From Saccharothrix sp. HUAS TT1 (GTDB lineage: Bacteria > Actinomycetota > Actinomycetes > Mycobacteriales > Pseudonocardiaceae), in the NCBI RefSeq assembly GCF_040744945.1, contig NZ_CP160453.1, positions 3,100,001-3,164,000 of the forward strand: 64,000 bases of DNA, written 5' to 3'. The translations under genes were made by a program, and so were the position numbers. The notes under the pieces are model-generated. The model did not search any database. It saw nothing but the letters and a program-made list of their open reading frames with translations, and was not told the origin of the DNA. How positions within the stretch are numbered: the first letter of the stretch is position 1; each line of letters opens with the position of its first letter. Of the stretch, positions 44,837-57,583 are shown one piece after another.

Positions 44837-45616
44837 TCAGAGCCGCCGGTTCGCGAGCACCGGCAACACCTGCCGCGCCTCGGCCACGCCCTCGGCGTCC
44901 ACCTCGGTCACGACCATGCCCGGCGCGCCGGCCAGCCGCTCCACCACCTCGCCGAGCGGCGAGGCCACCGTGCTGAAACCGATGCCCGTCGGCGCGCCGC
45001 CGTGGTCGACACCCGGGTCGGCCTGGCCGCAGGCCAGCACCCACGACGTGCAGTCCAGCGCCCGCGCCCGGACCAGCACCTCCCACTGCTCCCGCTTGCC
45101 CGGCCCCGAGCCCCACGACGCGCACAGCAGCACGGCCGTCGCGCCCCGGTCGGCCAGCGCCCGGAACAGCTCCGGGAACCGCACGTCGTAGCAGGTGGCC
45201 AGGCCGAGCCCGACCCCGTCGACCTCGACCACCACCGGCTCGGCGCCGGGCGCGACCGTCCGCGACTCGGCGAAGCCGAACGCGTCGAACAGGTGGATCT
45301 TGTCGTAGCCCAGGTGGTGACCCGCGCCGGTGACCAGCAGGGTGTTGGCCACCCGGCCGTCCGGCGCGGGGGTGAACATGCCCGCCACGACGACCACGCC
45401 GTGCTCGTCGGCGATGCCGCGCACCGCGTCGGCCCACGGCCCGTCCAGCGGCTCGGCCACCGGGCCGAGGGGCACGCCGAACCGGCACATCGTGGCCTCC
45501 GGGAACACCACCACGCGCGCGCCCGCCGCCGCCGCGCGCTCGACGCCCGAGCGGACCAGGTCCAGGTTCGCCGCCGGGTCGGTGGAGGAGTTGATCTGGC
45601 ACAGGGCGACACGCAT
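44837..45616 (-). CDS. Carbon-nitrogen hydrolase (nitrilase superfamily)
   Basis: A 259-residue single-domain amidase of the nitrilase fold. The Glu-Lys-Cys triad is visible in VVFPEATMCRFG, GYDKIHLFDAFGF and LGLATCYDVRFPEL. Close relatives hydrolyse deaminated glutathione or omega-amides; substrate here is unknown. ATG 45616 is 7 nt after TAGAGT on the minus strand (plus 45624-45629), so the mRNA is likely leaderless. It is divergent from the binding-protein gene over only 29 bp. Confidence 0.92.
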   Translation of the reverse strand: MRVALCQINSSTDPAANLDLVRSGVERAAAAGARVVVFPEATMCRFGVPLGPVAEPLDGPWADAVRGIADEHGVVVVAGMFTPAPDGRVANTLLVTGAGHHLGYDKIHLFDAFGFAESRTVAPGAEPVVVEVDGVGLGLATCYDVRFPELFRALADRGATAVLLCASWGSGPGKREQWEVLVRARALDCTSWVLACGQADPGVDHGGAPTGIGFSTVASPLGEVVERLAGAPGMVVTEVDAEGVAEARQVLPVLANRRL

Positions 45617-45645
45617 GCCACCCACTCTAGGTAGTGTCGGGTCTC

Positions 45646-47190
45646 GTGCGCCCCCTCCTCCCCACGCTCGTCGTCGCTGCCGTCCTCGTCGCGGCGGGGT
45701 GCACCGGCACGACGACACCGAGCGCCGAGGGGACCTCGGACGGCAGCGCGCTCGTGCTGGCCGACCCGCTGGAGCCGACCACGCTGAACCCGCTGCTCGG
45801 CTACGGCCGCGAGGGCGTGTCGAAGCTGTACGACGGCCTGGTGGAGCACCGCGCGGACGGCTCGGTGCGACCGCAGCTCGCGGTGGACGCCCCCACGCCC
45901 GCCCGGGACGGGCTGAGCTGGACGGTGGAGCTGCGCGAGGGCGTGCGGTTCACCGACGGCACCGACTTCGGTCCCGAGGACGTGGTGGCCACCTACCGGG
46001 CGCTGCTCGACCCGGCGCTGGCCTCCACCGAGCGGACCGCGTTCGCGGAGCTGACCGGCGTCGAGCAGCTGGACGTGCGCACCGTGCGGTTCACCCTGGC
46101 CAGGCCGTGGGCGGCGTTCCCGCACATGCTGGTGCTCGGCATCCTGCCCAGCGAAGCGCTCGGCAGGCCGCTGGCCGACGTGCCGGCGGTCGGCACCGGC
46201 CCGTACAAGCTGGTGGAGTGGCGCAAGGGCGACCGGATGGTGCTGGAGGCCAACGCGGGCTACTTCGGCGGCGAGCCGGAGATCCGCAAGCTGACCGTGG
46301 TGTTCGTGCCGGACGACAACACGCGCGCCCAGCGGTTGCGGGCGGGCGAGTTCGACGGCGCCGAGCTGCCGCCCCGGCTGGCCGCGTCGTTCGACGGCGC
46401 GAGCGGCATGCGGGTGATCGCGCACCGCAGCGCCGACCTGCGCGCGGTGACGCTGCCGACCGGCCCGGTGACCGGCGACCCGGCGATCCGGATGGCGTTG
46501 AACCACGCGGTCGACCGCAAGGGCATGGTGGACAACCTGCTCGGCGGCAAGGGCGCGGTGGCGAGCACGCCGATCCCGGACGAGCTGCCGGAGTTCGTCG
46601 AGACCGGCGCGCGGTTCGCGCACGACAAGGCGCAGGCCGAGCTGCTGCTGGACCAGGCCGGCTGGGCGCGCGGCGCGGACGGCGTGCGGGCCCGCGACGG
46701 CGTGCCCGCCCGGTTCACCCTGATGTACCCGATCGGCGACGTGGTGCGCGCCGACCTGGCCACCGCGTTCGCCGCCGACGCCAGGGCGGTCGGCGTCGAC
46801 GTGCAGCTGGCCGGGCTCAGCTGGGAGGCCGTCGCGCCGAGGCTGGGCGTGGACGCGCTGCTGCACGGCGGCGGCACCCCGTTCGACCCGGACCTGATGA
46901 CCTACCAGCCGCTGCACACCGGCAACCCGTGGGGCTACTCGAACCCGCAGGTGGACGCCGCCCTGGCCGCCGGGCGCACGCTGCTGGACCCGGCGCAGCG
47001 GGCGGCGGCGTACAAGCAGTTCCAGCGCGCGTACGTGGCCGGGCCGGGCATGGTGGTGCTGGCCTCGGTGCAGCACACGTACGTGGTCCGGGAGAACTGG
47101 AACGGCTACCAGCAGGTCGTGGACCCGCACGCGCACGGCGCGCTGTCGTGGGGCCCCTGGTGGAACCTGGAGAAGTGGACGCCCCGGTGA
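45646..47190 (+). CDS. ABC transporter substrate-binding lipoprotein, peptide/nickel type
   Basis: A 514-residue solute-binding protein of family 5. The signal sequence ends in the lipobox LVAAGC, so it is a lipoprotein anchored outside the membrane. The SBP5 domain has TTLNPLLGYGREGVSKLYDGL, LREGVRFTDGTDFGPEDVV, GTGPYKLVEW and MALNHAVDRKGMVDNLLGG. No permease or ATPase gene is adjacent, so it is an orphan. GTG 45646 is 8 nt after TAGTGT (45632-45637), a leaderless arrangement; an earlier in-frame GTG is at 45634. Confidence 0.92.
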   Translation: MRPLLPTLVVAAVLVAAGCTGTTTPSAEGTSDGSALVLADPLEPTTLNPLLGYGREGVSKLYDGLVEHRADGSVRPQLAVDAPTPARDGLSWTVELREGVRFTDGTDFGPEDVVATYRALLDPALASTERTAFAELTGVEQLDVRTVRFTLARPWAAFPHMLVLGILPSEALGRPLADVPAVGTGPYKLVEWRKGDRMVLEANAGYFGGEPEIRKLTVVFVPDDNTRAQRLRAGEFDGAELPPRLAASFDGASGMRVIAHRSADLRAVTLPTGPVTGDPAIRMALNHAVDRKGMVDNLLGGKGAVASTPIPDELPEFVETGARFAHDKAQAELLLDQAGWARGADGVRARDGVPARFTLMYPIGDVVRADLATAFAADARAVGVDVQLAGLSWEAVAPRLGVDALLHGGGTPFDPDLMTYQPLHTGNPWGYSNPQVDAALAAGRTLLDPAQRAAAYKQFQRAYVAGPGMVVLASVQHTYVVRENWNGYQQVVDPHAHGALSWGPWWNLEKWTPR

Positions 47191-47252
47191 GGGCTGGTCT
47201 TCCTGCACCCCGGTGGCGATAGTGGGGGTATCCACGAGCCCCTGGAGGCGCA

Positions 47253-48372
47253 GTGACGATCTTCCTCGACTCGGCCGGTTCCTCCCTCCCGCCCCGTGAG
47301 GTGCTGGACGAGGTGGTCGGCCACCTGCGCCGGGAGGCCGAGGTCGGCGGGTACGTCGCGGCGCGGGAGCGGGCCGACGACCTCGAAGCCGGGTACGGGG
47401 TGTTCGCCGAGCTGCTGGGCGCGGCGCCGGACGAGGTCGCGTTCACCGACAGCGCCACCCGGTCGTGGCTGACGGCGTTCGACGCGGTGCCGCTGGCCGC
47501 GGGCGACCGGGTGCTGTTCGGCGAGGCCGAGTACGCGGGCGCGGCGATCCCGATCCTGCGCCGGGCGCGGGAGGTGGGCGCGAGCGCCGAGGCGGTGCCG
47601 TCCGACGAGTTCGGCCAGCTCGACGTGGACGCGTTGAAGGACTTGCTGGACGAGCGGGTCAAGCTCGTCTCGCTGGTGCACGTGCCGACCAACAGCGGGC
47701 TGGTCAACCCGGCCCGCGAGGTGGCCGCCGCGGCCCACGAGGCGGGCGCGCTGGTGCTGCTGGACGCGTGCCAGTCGATCGGCCAGCTGCCGGTGCGGGC
47801 CGACGAGCTGGGCGTGGACATCATCACCGGCACCGGCCGCAAGTGGCTGCGCGGACCGCGCGGCACCGGCGTGCTGGTGGTGCGCCGCGAGGCGGCCGAG
47901 CGCATGCGGCCCCGGCTGGTCGACCTGCACAGCGCCGAGTGGGTCGCGCCGGACGAGGTCCGGCTGCGCGACGACGCGCGGGTGTTCGAGCTCTGGGAGG
48001 CGAGCACCGCCGACCGGCTGGGGCTCGTCGCGGCGGCCCGGCACGCGCTGGCCAGGGGGCTGGACGTGATCGAGCGCGAGGTCGGCGAGCGGGCGGGCGG
48101 GTTGCGCGCGGGGCTCGCCGCGCTGCCCGGCGTGGAGGTGCGCGACCCGGGCCGGCGCAAGGCGGGCATCGTCACGTTCACCGTGGAGGGCGTGGCGGCG
48201 GGCGACGTGCGCGACCGGCTGGCCGACGCGGGCGTCACGGTCACCGTCAGCGGCGCGTCGTCCACGCTGCTGGACATGACCCGGCGCGGGCTCGACGAGG
48301 TGGTGAGGGCGTCACCGCATTACTTCGTCGAGCCCGCGCAGGTCGATCAGGCGGTCGCGGCGGTCGAGGCCG

Positions 48373-48392
<20 letters not shown>
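47253..48392 (+). CDS. Class V aminotransferase / cysteine desulfurase-like PLP enzyme
   Basis: A 379-residue fold-type I PLP enzyme: FLDSAGSSLPPREVLDEV at the N-terminus, FTDSATRSWLTAFDAV, the PLP aspartate in LVLLDACQSIGQLPV and the PLP lysine in GTGRKWLRGPRGTGVLVV. The pattern resembles ergothioneine EgtE-type C-S lyases and desulfurase-like proteins, but no other egt gene is nearby. It is distinct from the riboswitch-controlled paralogue at 20156. It overlaps the convergent carboxypeptidase gene by 20 bp. Confidence 0.85.
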
Positions 48393-52870
<4,478 letters not shown>

Positions 52871-53026
52871 ATGCCGGAGGAATACGTCGCCATCGGCCTG
52901 ATCGCCCTGGCCGGCTTCCTGATCGGCGGCGTCTACAGCACCTGGAAGACGGCGAAGGGCCTGGCGGTCGTCCTGCTGGTCCTGACCGTCGTCGCCGTCG
53001 CCGCCGCCATCCTCTGGCTCCTCTGA
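52871..53026 (+). CDS. Small two-helix membrane protein attached to the his operon
   Basis: A 51-residue reading frame, ATG to TGA, with two hydrophobic helices (about 5-19 and 28-50) joined by GVYSTWKTAKG. The ATG directly abuts the hisB TAG, so it must be co-translated with hisDCB. It is too hydrophobic and well framed to be chance, but I do not recognise a family. Possibly an accessory membrane peptide; function unknown. Confidence 0.65.
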   Translation: MPEEYVAIGLIALAGFLIGGVYSTWKTAKGLAVVLLVLTVVAVAAAILWLL

Positions 53027-53150
53027 GCGTTCAACTCACCGCTCCCGAACGTAGGACTCTCGCGTTCCGAACGTAGGACACGCGCGAGAGTCCTACGTTC
53101 GGAACGCGCGTGTCCTACGTTCGGCATAGGCGAGTCAGGCGTTCGGGCGC
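53027..53150. repeat. Palindromic intergenic repeat, locus C (central triplet CTA), best-preserved copy
   Basis: CCGAACGTAGGACTCTCGCG (53045-53064) has its perfect 20-nt inverted copy at 53083-53102. CCGAACGTAGGACACGCG (53067-53084) has a perfect 18-nt inverted copy at 53107-53124. So two forward and two reverse units alternate and can fold as nested or adjacent hairpins. Partial units flank them (GCGTTCAACTC and GCGAGTCAGGCGTTC). The array begins right at the stop of the small his-linked gene and ends before a TetR promoter. Confidence 0.88.
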
Positions 53151-53191
53151 GTTGCGGTCGGGGGTTTGGCTGTCTGCGTATGGTTGGTCAC

Positions 53192-53782
53192 ATGTCGTCA
53201 CCGGCTGAGGCCACCATCACCGTCGGTCGCCCTCGGGAGCGGGCCGATGCCGCCCGCAACCGGGCGCGCGTCCTGGCCGCCGCGGAAGAGGTGTTCGCCG
53301 CCGCCGGCGGGGCGGTCGGGGTGACGATGGAGGACATCGCGCGGGCCGCCGGCGTCGGTCGGGCGACGCTCTACCGGCGCTACCCGGACACGACGTCGAT
53401 CGCGCAGGCGCTGCTGGACGAGCACGAGGCCGGCATCCAGGAGCTCATCCTCACCGGCCCGCCGCCGCTGGGGCCGGGCGCGCCGCCGGACGAGCGGCTG
53501 GCCGCGTTCTACCGGACCATGGTCGGCCTGCTGGAACGGCACCTGCACCTGGTGCTGGGCGCCGAGACGGGCGGCGCGCGGTTCCGGGCCGGCGCCTACG
53601 GCTTCTGGCGGCGGCACGTGGCCGCGCTGGTGGACGGCGCGCCGACGGCCGTCGTGGACGCCCTGATGGCGCCGTTGGCGCCGGAGGTCTACCAGTACCA
53701 GAGACAGGTGCGCGGCCTCGGCCCGGACGAGGTGACCGCGGGCCTGGACTGGCTCACAAGACGTGTTCTCGCAGGTAACTAG
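53192..53782 (+). CDS. TetR family transcriptional regulator
   Basis: A 196-residue protein with the TetR helix-turn-helix VTMEDIARAAGVGRATLYRRYPDTTSIAQALL (about 44-75) and a ligand domain ending GLDWLTRRVLAGN. ATG 53192 is 7 nt after TATGGT (53179-53184), a leaderless pattern; an in-frame ATG at 53180 is the alternative. It overlaps the convergent kptA gene by 29 bp. No obvious divergent target gene is adjacent. Confidence 0.88.
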   Translation: MSSPAEATITVGRPRERADAARNRARVLAAAEEVFAAAGGAVGVTMEDIARAAGVGRATLYRRYPDTTSIAQALLDEHEAGIQELILTGPPPLGPGAPPDERLAAFYRTMVGLLERHLHLVLGAETGGARFRAGAYGFWRRHVAALVDGAPTAVVDALMAPLAPEVYQYQRQVRGLGPDEVTAGLDWLTRRVLAGN

Positions 53783-54269
53783 GCGGCACGGCGGCCACCA
53801 GCCACACGCCGTTCGCGCTCACCCGGAACTCGTGCCCGTCGGCGACCATCGCCGCGGCGTCGACCGCGAGCACCACCGGCTTCCCCCGCCGCGCACCGAC
53901 CCGGACGGCCGTCTCGACGGTCGCGGACAGGTGCACGTCGTGCCTGGCCATCGGCCGCAGCCCCTCGGCCAGGACGTCCGGCAGCACCCGCCCCACCGTC
54001 CCGTGGAACAGCACCGCGGGCGGCTCGGCCACCGGCAGGTCCAGCTCCACCGCCACGGTGTGCCCCTGACTGGCCCGGATGCGTCCCCCGACGACCTCGT
54101 AGCGCTTCTTGTCGTTGCGCTCCACGACTTCCAGCACCTGCTCCCGGCTCACGCCGAGGGCGCGCACGAACTCCTCGAAGTCGACCCACCCCGCCGCGTC
54201 CAGGGTCAGCCCCACCCGTTGCGGGTCGTGGCGCAGCGTCTTCGACATCCGCTTCGACAAGCGGATCAC
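53754..54269 (-). CDS. kptA: RNA 2'-phosphotransferase KptA/Tpt1
   Basis: A 171-residue enzyme that in eukaryotes transfers a splice-junction 2'-phosphate from RNA to NAD. Catalytic-type residues are visible in LSKRMSKTLRHDP (Arg, His), FHGTVGRVLP, HDVHLSATVETAVRVGARRG (two Arg) and VWLVAAVPP. Its bacterial role is unclear since no matching tRNA splicing is known; NAD-dependent RNA or nucleotide modification is possible. GTG 54269 follows AGGAGAAGGAA. Confidence 0.9.
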   Translation of the reverse strand: MIRLSKRMSKTLRHDPQRVGLTLDAAGWVDFEEFVRALGVSREQVLEVVERNDKKRYEVVGGRIRASQGHTVAVELDLPVAEPPAVLFHGTVGRVLPDVLAEGLRPMARHDVHLSATVETAVRVGARRGKPVVLAVDAAAMVADGHEFRVSANGVWLVAAVPPSYLREHVL

Positions 54270-54318
54270 TTCCTTCTCCTGCACGAACCCCAGTGCACCA
54301 CGGCGGCACAAGCCGATT

Positions 54319-54780
54319 TCAGGTGCCGCCCTCGACGGCGGGCTTCAGCTTGGGCGCGCCGGGCCCGTCGGCGGCCTGCTCGTCGTCGAAGTTGTGCAGG
54401 AAGCAGCTGCGCAGCGACAGGCAGCCGCACCCGATGCACGACGTGAGCCGGTCGCGCAGCCGCCGCAGCGCGTCGATCCGGGCGTCCAGCTCCACCTGCC
54501 AGGTGGCCGACAGCCTGCTCCAGTCGGACTTGGTCGGCGTGCGGTTGTCCGGCAACGTCGCCAGCGCGGCGTGCACGTCCTCCAGCGACAGCCCGACCCG
54601 CTGCGCGGTGCGGATGAACGCCAACCGCCGCAGCACGTGCCGCGGGTACCGGCGCTGGTTGCCCGCCGTCCGCTCGGACGCGATCAGCCCCCGCTCCTCG
54701 TAGAACCGCAGCGCGGTGTGCGGCACGCCGCTGCGCTCGGCCACCTGACCGATGGTCAACATCTCCGGCAACTTGCTCAC
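54319..54780 (-). CDS. soxR: Redox-sensing MerR family regulator SoxR
   Basis: A 153-residue MerR-type activator. The N-terminal helix-turn-helix is MLTIGQVAERSGVPHTALRFYEERGL. A dimer coil follows, then the [2Fe-2S] ligand motif CIGCGCLSLRSC, diagnostic of SoxR, which switches on when oxidised by redox-active compounds. GTG 54780 is 6 nt after TAGGAT on the minus strand (plus 54787-54792). The divergent partner is a split transketolase. Confidence 0.93.
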   Translation of the reverse strand: MSKLPEMLTIGQVAERSGVPHTALRFYEERGLIASERTAGNQRRYPRHVLRRLAFIRTAQRVGLSLEDVHAALATLPDNRTPTKSDWSRLSATWQVELDARIDALRRLRDRLTSCIGCGCLSLRSCFLHNFDDEQAADGPGAPKLKPAVEGGT

Positions 54781-54796
54781 GTGCGCATCCTATGGG

Positions 54797-54827
54797 TTGA
54801 CCTCGACCTAAGTCGAAGTTGTTCAGT
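54797..54827 (+). promoter_or_regulatory. SoxR box in a 19-bp-spacer promoter for the split transketolase
   Basis: TTGACC (54797-54802) and TTCAGT (54822-54827) are 19 nt apart, the overlong spacer typical of MerR-activated promoters. Inside lies the dyad ACCTCGAC-CTAA-GTCGAAGT (54800-54819), 7 of 8 arm positions matching, with the overall look of a SoxR box. The transketolase ATG at 54834 follows the -10 by 6 nt. The dyad also covers the soxR -35 region. Confidence 0.72.
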
Positions 54828-54833
54828 GAACCC

Positions 54834-55544
54834 ATGGCAGTCACGGACGAGTCGGGATTCGCGGCGATCCCCGCGCTGTTCCGGCGGATGACAGGCGACG
54901 AGAAGCACGAGTGGGCGGCGGCGTCCACGCTCGACGTGCTGTGGGTGCTCTACGACCGGGTGCTGGACGTCTCGCCGGACCGGGTGGACGACCCGGACCG
55001 CGACCGGTTCCTGCTGTCCAAGGGGCACGGCCCGATGGCGTACTACGCCGTGCTGGCCGCGAAGGGCTACCTCGATCCCTCCACATTGGACACGTGGACG
55101 GCGTGGGACTCGCCGCTGGGCCAGCACCCGGACCGCGTGCTGGTCAACGGCGTGGAGATCGGCAGCGGTTCGCTCGGGCACGGCCTGCCGATCGCCGTCG
55201 GCACCGCGCTCGGGCTGCGCCTGCGACAGCGGTCCGCGCGGACGTTCGTGCTGGTCGGCGACGCGGAGCTGGACGAGGGCAGCAACCACGAGGCGATCGC
55301 GCTGGCCGGCCGGTTCGGCCTGGACCGCCTGGTGGCGGTGGTGGTCGACAACGCGTCCGGCACGCACGGCTGGCCCGGCGGCGTGGCGCGCCGGTTCGAG
55401 GTCGAGGGCTGGCAGACCTCCACTGTGGACGGACGCGATCAGGGCGCGCTGCACGCCGCGCTCACGCAGGACCACCCGGGCCGCCCGCTGGCCGTGGTGG
55501 CCGAGGTCGACAAGGCCGACGAGACCGACGAGGGGGAGCGATGA
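54834..55544 (+). CDS. Transketolase-like protein, N-terminal (TPP-binding) subunit
   Basis: A 236-residue half-transketolase: FLLSKGHGPMAYYAVLAAKGY, SLGHGLPIAVGTALGL, and the diphosphate motif GDAELDEGSNHEAIALAG ending with VVVDNASGTHGW. The usual GDG is GDA here. It would pair with the product of the next gene to form one active enzyme on pentose or related sugar phosphates. ATG 54834 sits at the predicted transcription start; a TTG-type start at 54819 would overlap the promoter. It overlaps the next gene by 4 bp. Confidence 0.88.
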   Translation: MAVTDESGFAAIPALFRRMTGDEKHEWAAASTLDVLWVLYDRVLDVSPDRVDDPDRDRFLLSKGHGPMAYYAVLAAKGYLDPSTLDTWTAWDSPLGQHPDRVLVNGVEIGSGSLGHGLPIAVGTALGLRLRQRSARTFVLVGDAELDEGSNHEAIALAGRFGLDRLVAVVVDNASGTHGWPGGVARRFEVEGWQTSTVDGRDQGALHAALTQDHPGRPLAVVAEVDKADETDEGER

Positions 55545-56440
55545 CGTCGATGCGCCAGGTGTTCGTGGACACCGTGGAGGACGTGATGCGGCACGACCCG
55601 AGGGTCGTGGTCGTGCTGGCGGAGATCTCGCGGGACGCGTTCGCACCGCGGGAGCGGGTGATCAACGTCGGCATCCGCGAGCAGGCGATGGTCGGCGTCG
55701 GCGCCGGGCTGGCGCTGAGCGGGTTGCGGCCGGTGGTGCACAGCTACGCGCCGTTCCTGGTGGAGCGGCCGTTCGAGCAGGTCAAGCTGGACTTCGGCCA
55801 CCAGGACGTCGGCGGCGTGCTGGTCAGCATCGGCGGCTCCTACGACGACCCGGTGTGGGGCCGCACGCACCAGGCGCCCGGCGACGTGGCGCTGTTCGAC
55901 ACCCTGCCGGGCTGGACGGTGCGCGTGCCCGGTCACCCGGACGAGGTCGAGCCGGTCGTGCGCGACGCCCTGGCGCGCGACGACCGCGTCTACATCCGCT
56001 TGTCACTGCGGCAGAACGCCGCGCCGCGCCCGGTGGTCGAGGGGTTCACCGAGGTGCGGCGCGGACGCCGGGGCGTGGTGCTGGCGGTGGGCCCGATGCT
56101 CGACACGGTGCTGGAGGCCACCGGGGACGCGGACGTGACCGTCCTCTACGCGACGACCGCGCGGCCGTTCGACGCGGCCTGCCTCCGGGCCGCCGTGAGC
56201 CGGGTCGACCGGGCCGACGTGCTGCTGGTCGAGCCGTACCTGGAGGGCACGTCGGCGCACCGGGCGGCGGAGGCGCTGGCGGACGTGCCGCACCGGCTGC
56301 GGTCGCTCGGCGTGCGGCGGGACGCCGAGCTGCGCGCCTACGGCACCGTCGAGGACCACGATTCGGCGCACGACCTCGACGTGCTCGGCGTCGCCGCGGC
56401 CGTGCGTCGGATGTTCGGCCACCCGGCCGCTGCGGCATGA
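55541..56440 (+). CDS. Transketolase-like protein, C-terminal (pyrimidine-binding) subunit
   Basis: A 299-residue partner subunit. It carries the TPP-activating Glu in INVGIREQAMVGVGAGLALSG, the PYR-domain stretch HSYAPFLVERPFEQVKLD and a C-terminal transketolase domain (GVVLAVGPMLDTVLEA, DVLLVEPYLEGTSAH). ATG 55541 overlaps the N-terminal subunit's stop (ATGA). Being downstream of a SoxR-type promoter suggests a role in redox or carbon-flux response; the exact reaction is unknown. Confidence 0.88.
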   Translation: MTSMRQVFVDTVEDVMRHDPRVVVVLAEISRDAFAPRERVINVGIREQAMVGVGAGLALSGLRPVVHSYAPFLVERPFEQVKLDFGHQDVGGVLVSIGGSYDDPVWGRTHQAPGDVALFDTLPGWTVRVPGHPDEVEPVVRDALARDDRVYIRLSLRQNAAPRPVVEGFTEVRRGRRGVVLAVGPMLDTVLEATGDADVTVLYATTARPFDAACLRAAVSRVDRADVLLVEPYLEGTSAHRAAEALADVPHRLRSLGVRRDAELRAYGTVEDHDSAHDLDVLGVAAAVRRMFGHPAAAA

Positions 56441-56449
56441 TCTCCGCCT

Positions 56450-56926
56450 GTGAGCGCGCCGAGAACCCTGATCTGGACACCCGCGCCGACCGCGCAGTTG
56501 CAGCTGGACCTGCACCGCGCCGCCGCGGGCCCCGCGGCACTGGTGCCGGTGACGTCCGGGACGGTGCTGCTGCCGCCCCGGCGGATCGAGTTCCCGGCGG
56601 CCACCGGGCTGGCCGAGCGGGTCCGCGAGACCGGCGGGTCGGCGCTGCTGCTGCGGTGGGGGCCGGGCTGCGAGGTGTGGACCGACGGCGAGCGCGCGGG
56701 CTCCACCGGCTCGGCCCGGCGGCTGGTCGGCCTGGTCCGCTGGTGGCGCCTGGACGCCCGGCCGCTGCCCGTCGACCTGCCCGACGACGTCGCCGAGGTC
56801 CGGGCCCTGGTGGACGAGGGCCGCGCCGACACGTGGGTGACCGCCCTGCCGGACGGAGCGGGACTGGCGATCAACACCGTCCTGCCGGTGATCCCGGTGA
56901 CGCAGGGCGGCACCCCGTTGGCCTAG
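56450..56926 (+). CDS. Hypothetical protein
   Basis: Unrecognised 158-residue soluble protein, Ala/Leu/Arg-rich, with no signal peptide or membrane helix. Stretches such as ATGLAERVRETGGSALLLRWGPG and LVRWWRLDARPLPVDLPDDVAEV are well ordered and codon third positions are strongly GC, so it is probably real. GTG 56450 begins 9 nt after the transketolase stop. Its stop codon TAG overlaps the promoter region of hisH. Confidence 0.65.
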   Translation: MSAPRTLIWTPAPTAQLQLDLHRAAAGPAALVPVTSGTVLLPPRRIEFPAATGLAERVRETGGSALLLRWGPGCEVWTDGERAGSTGSARRLVGLVRWWRLDARPLPVDLPDDVAEVRALVDEGRADTWVTALPDGAGLAINTVLPVIPVTQGGTPLA

Positions 56927-56938
56927 TAGGCTGGTGGG

Positions 56939-57574
56939 GTGCCCAAGGTCGTCGTGCTGGACTACGGATTCGGCAACATCCGCTCCGCCGAGCGCGCCCT
57001 CCAGCGCGTCGGCGCCGAGGTGGAGGTGACCGCCGACCACCGGGCAGCGCTCGACGCGGACGGCCTGGTGGTGCCCGGTGTGGGCGCGTTCGCCGCCTGC
57101 ATGGCCGGTCTGGACTCGATCAGGGGCGGTCGGCTGATCGGGCAGCGCCTCGCCGGCGGCCGTCCGGTCCTGGGCATCTGCGTCGGCATGCAGGTCCTGT
57201 TCGAGCGCGGCATCGAGCACGGTGTGCTCACCGAGGGCTGCGGTGAGTGGCCGGGCACGGTGGAGCGGCTGGAAGCGCCGGTCGTGCCGCACATGGGCTG
57301 GAACACGGTCCGCGCGCCCGAGGGGACCGAGCTCTTCGCGGGCATGGCCGACGACGCCCGGTTCTACTTCGTCCACTCCTACGGCGTGCGCGAGTGGGAG
57401 CTGGACGCGTCGGACGCGCTCCGGGCGCCACTGGTGACGTGGGCCGAGCACGGCGGCGACGAGTTCGTCGCGGCGGTGGAGAACGGTCCTCTGTGGGCGA
57501 CCCAGTTCCACCCGGAGAAGTCCGGCGACGCGGGCGCGCACCTGCTGGAGAACTGGCTCAAGAGCTTCAACTAG
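56939..57574 (+). CDS. hisH: Imidazole glycerol phosphate synthase glutaminase subunit HisH
   Basis: Class I glutamine amidotransferase, 211 residues, supplying ammonia to HisF. The nucleophile Cys is in [15 protein letters not shown], the His in [13 protein letters not shown] with the triad Glu two residues later. GTG 56939 is 6 nt after TAGGCT (56927-56932), a leaderless promoter at the end of the upstream gene. priA follows after 9 nt. Confidence 0.96.
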   Translation: MPKVVVLDYGFGNIRSAERALQRVGAEVEVTADHRAALDADGLVVPGVGAFAACMAGLDSIRGGRLIGQRLAGGRPVLGICVGMQVLFERGIEHGVLTEGCGEWPGTVERLEAPVVPHMGWNTVRAPEGTELFAGMADDARFYFVHSYGVREWELDASDALRAPLVTWAEHGGDEFVAAVENGPLWATQFHPEKSGDAGAHLLENWLKSFN

Positions 57575-57583
57575 GCTGTTCGC

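Noticed and set aside
53027..53150. CRISPR array
   Set aside because: Repeats occur in both orientations, are only 18-20 nt, lack uniform unique spacers, and no cas gene is present.
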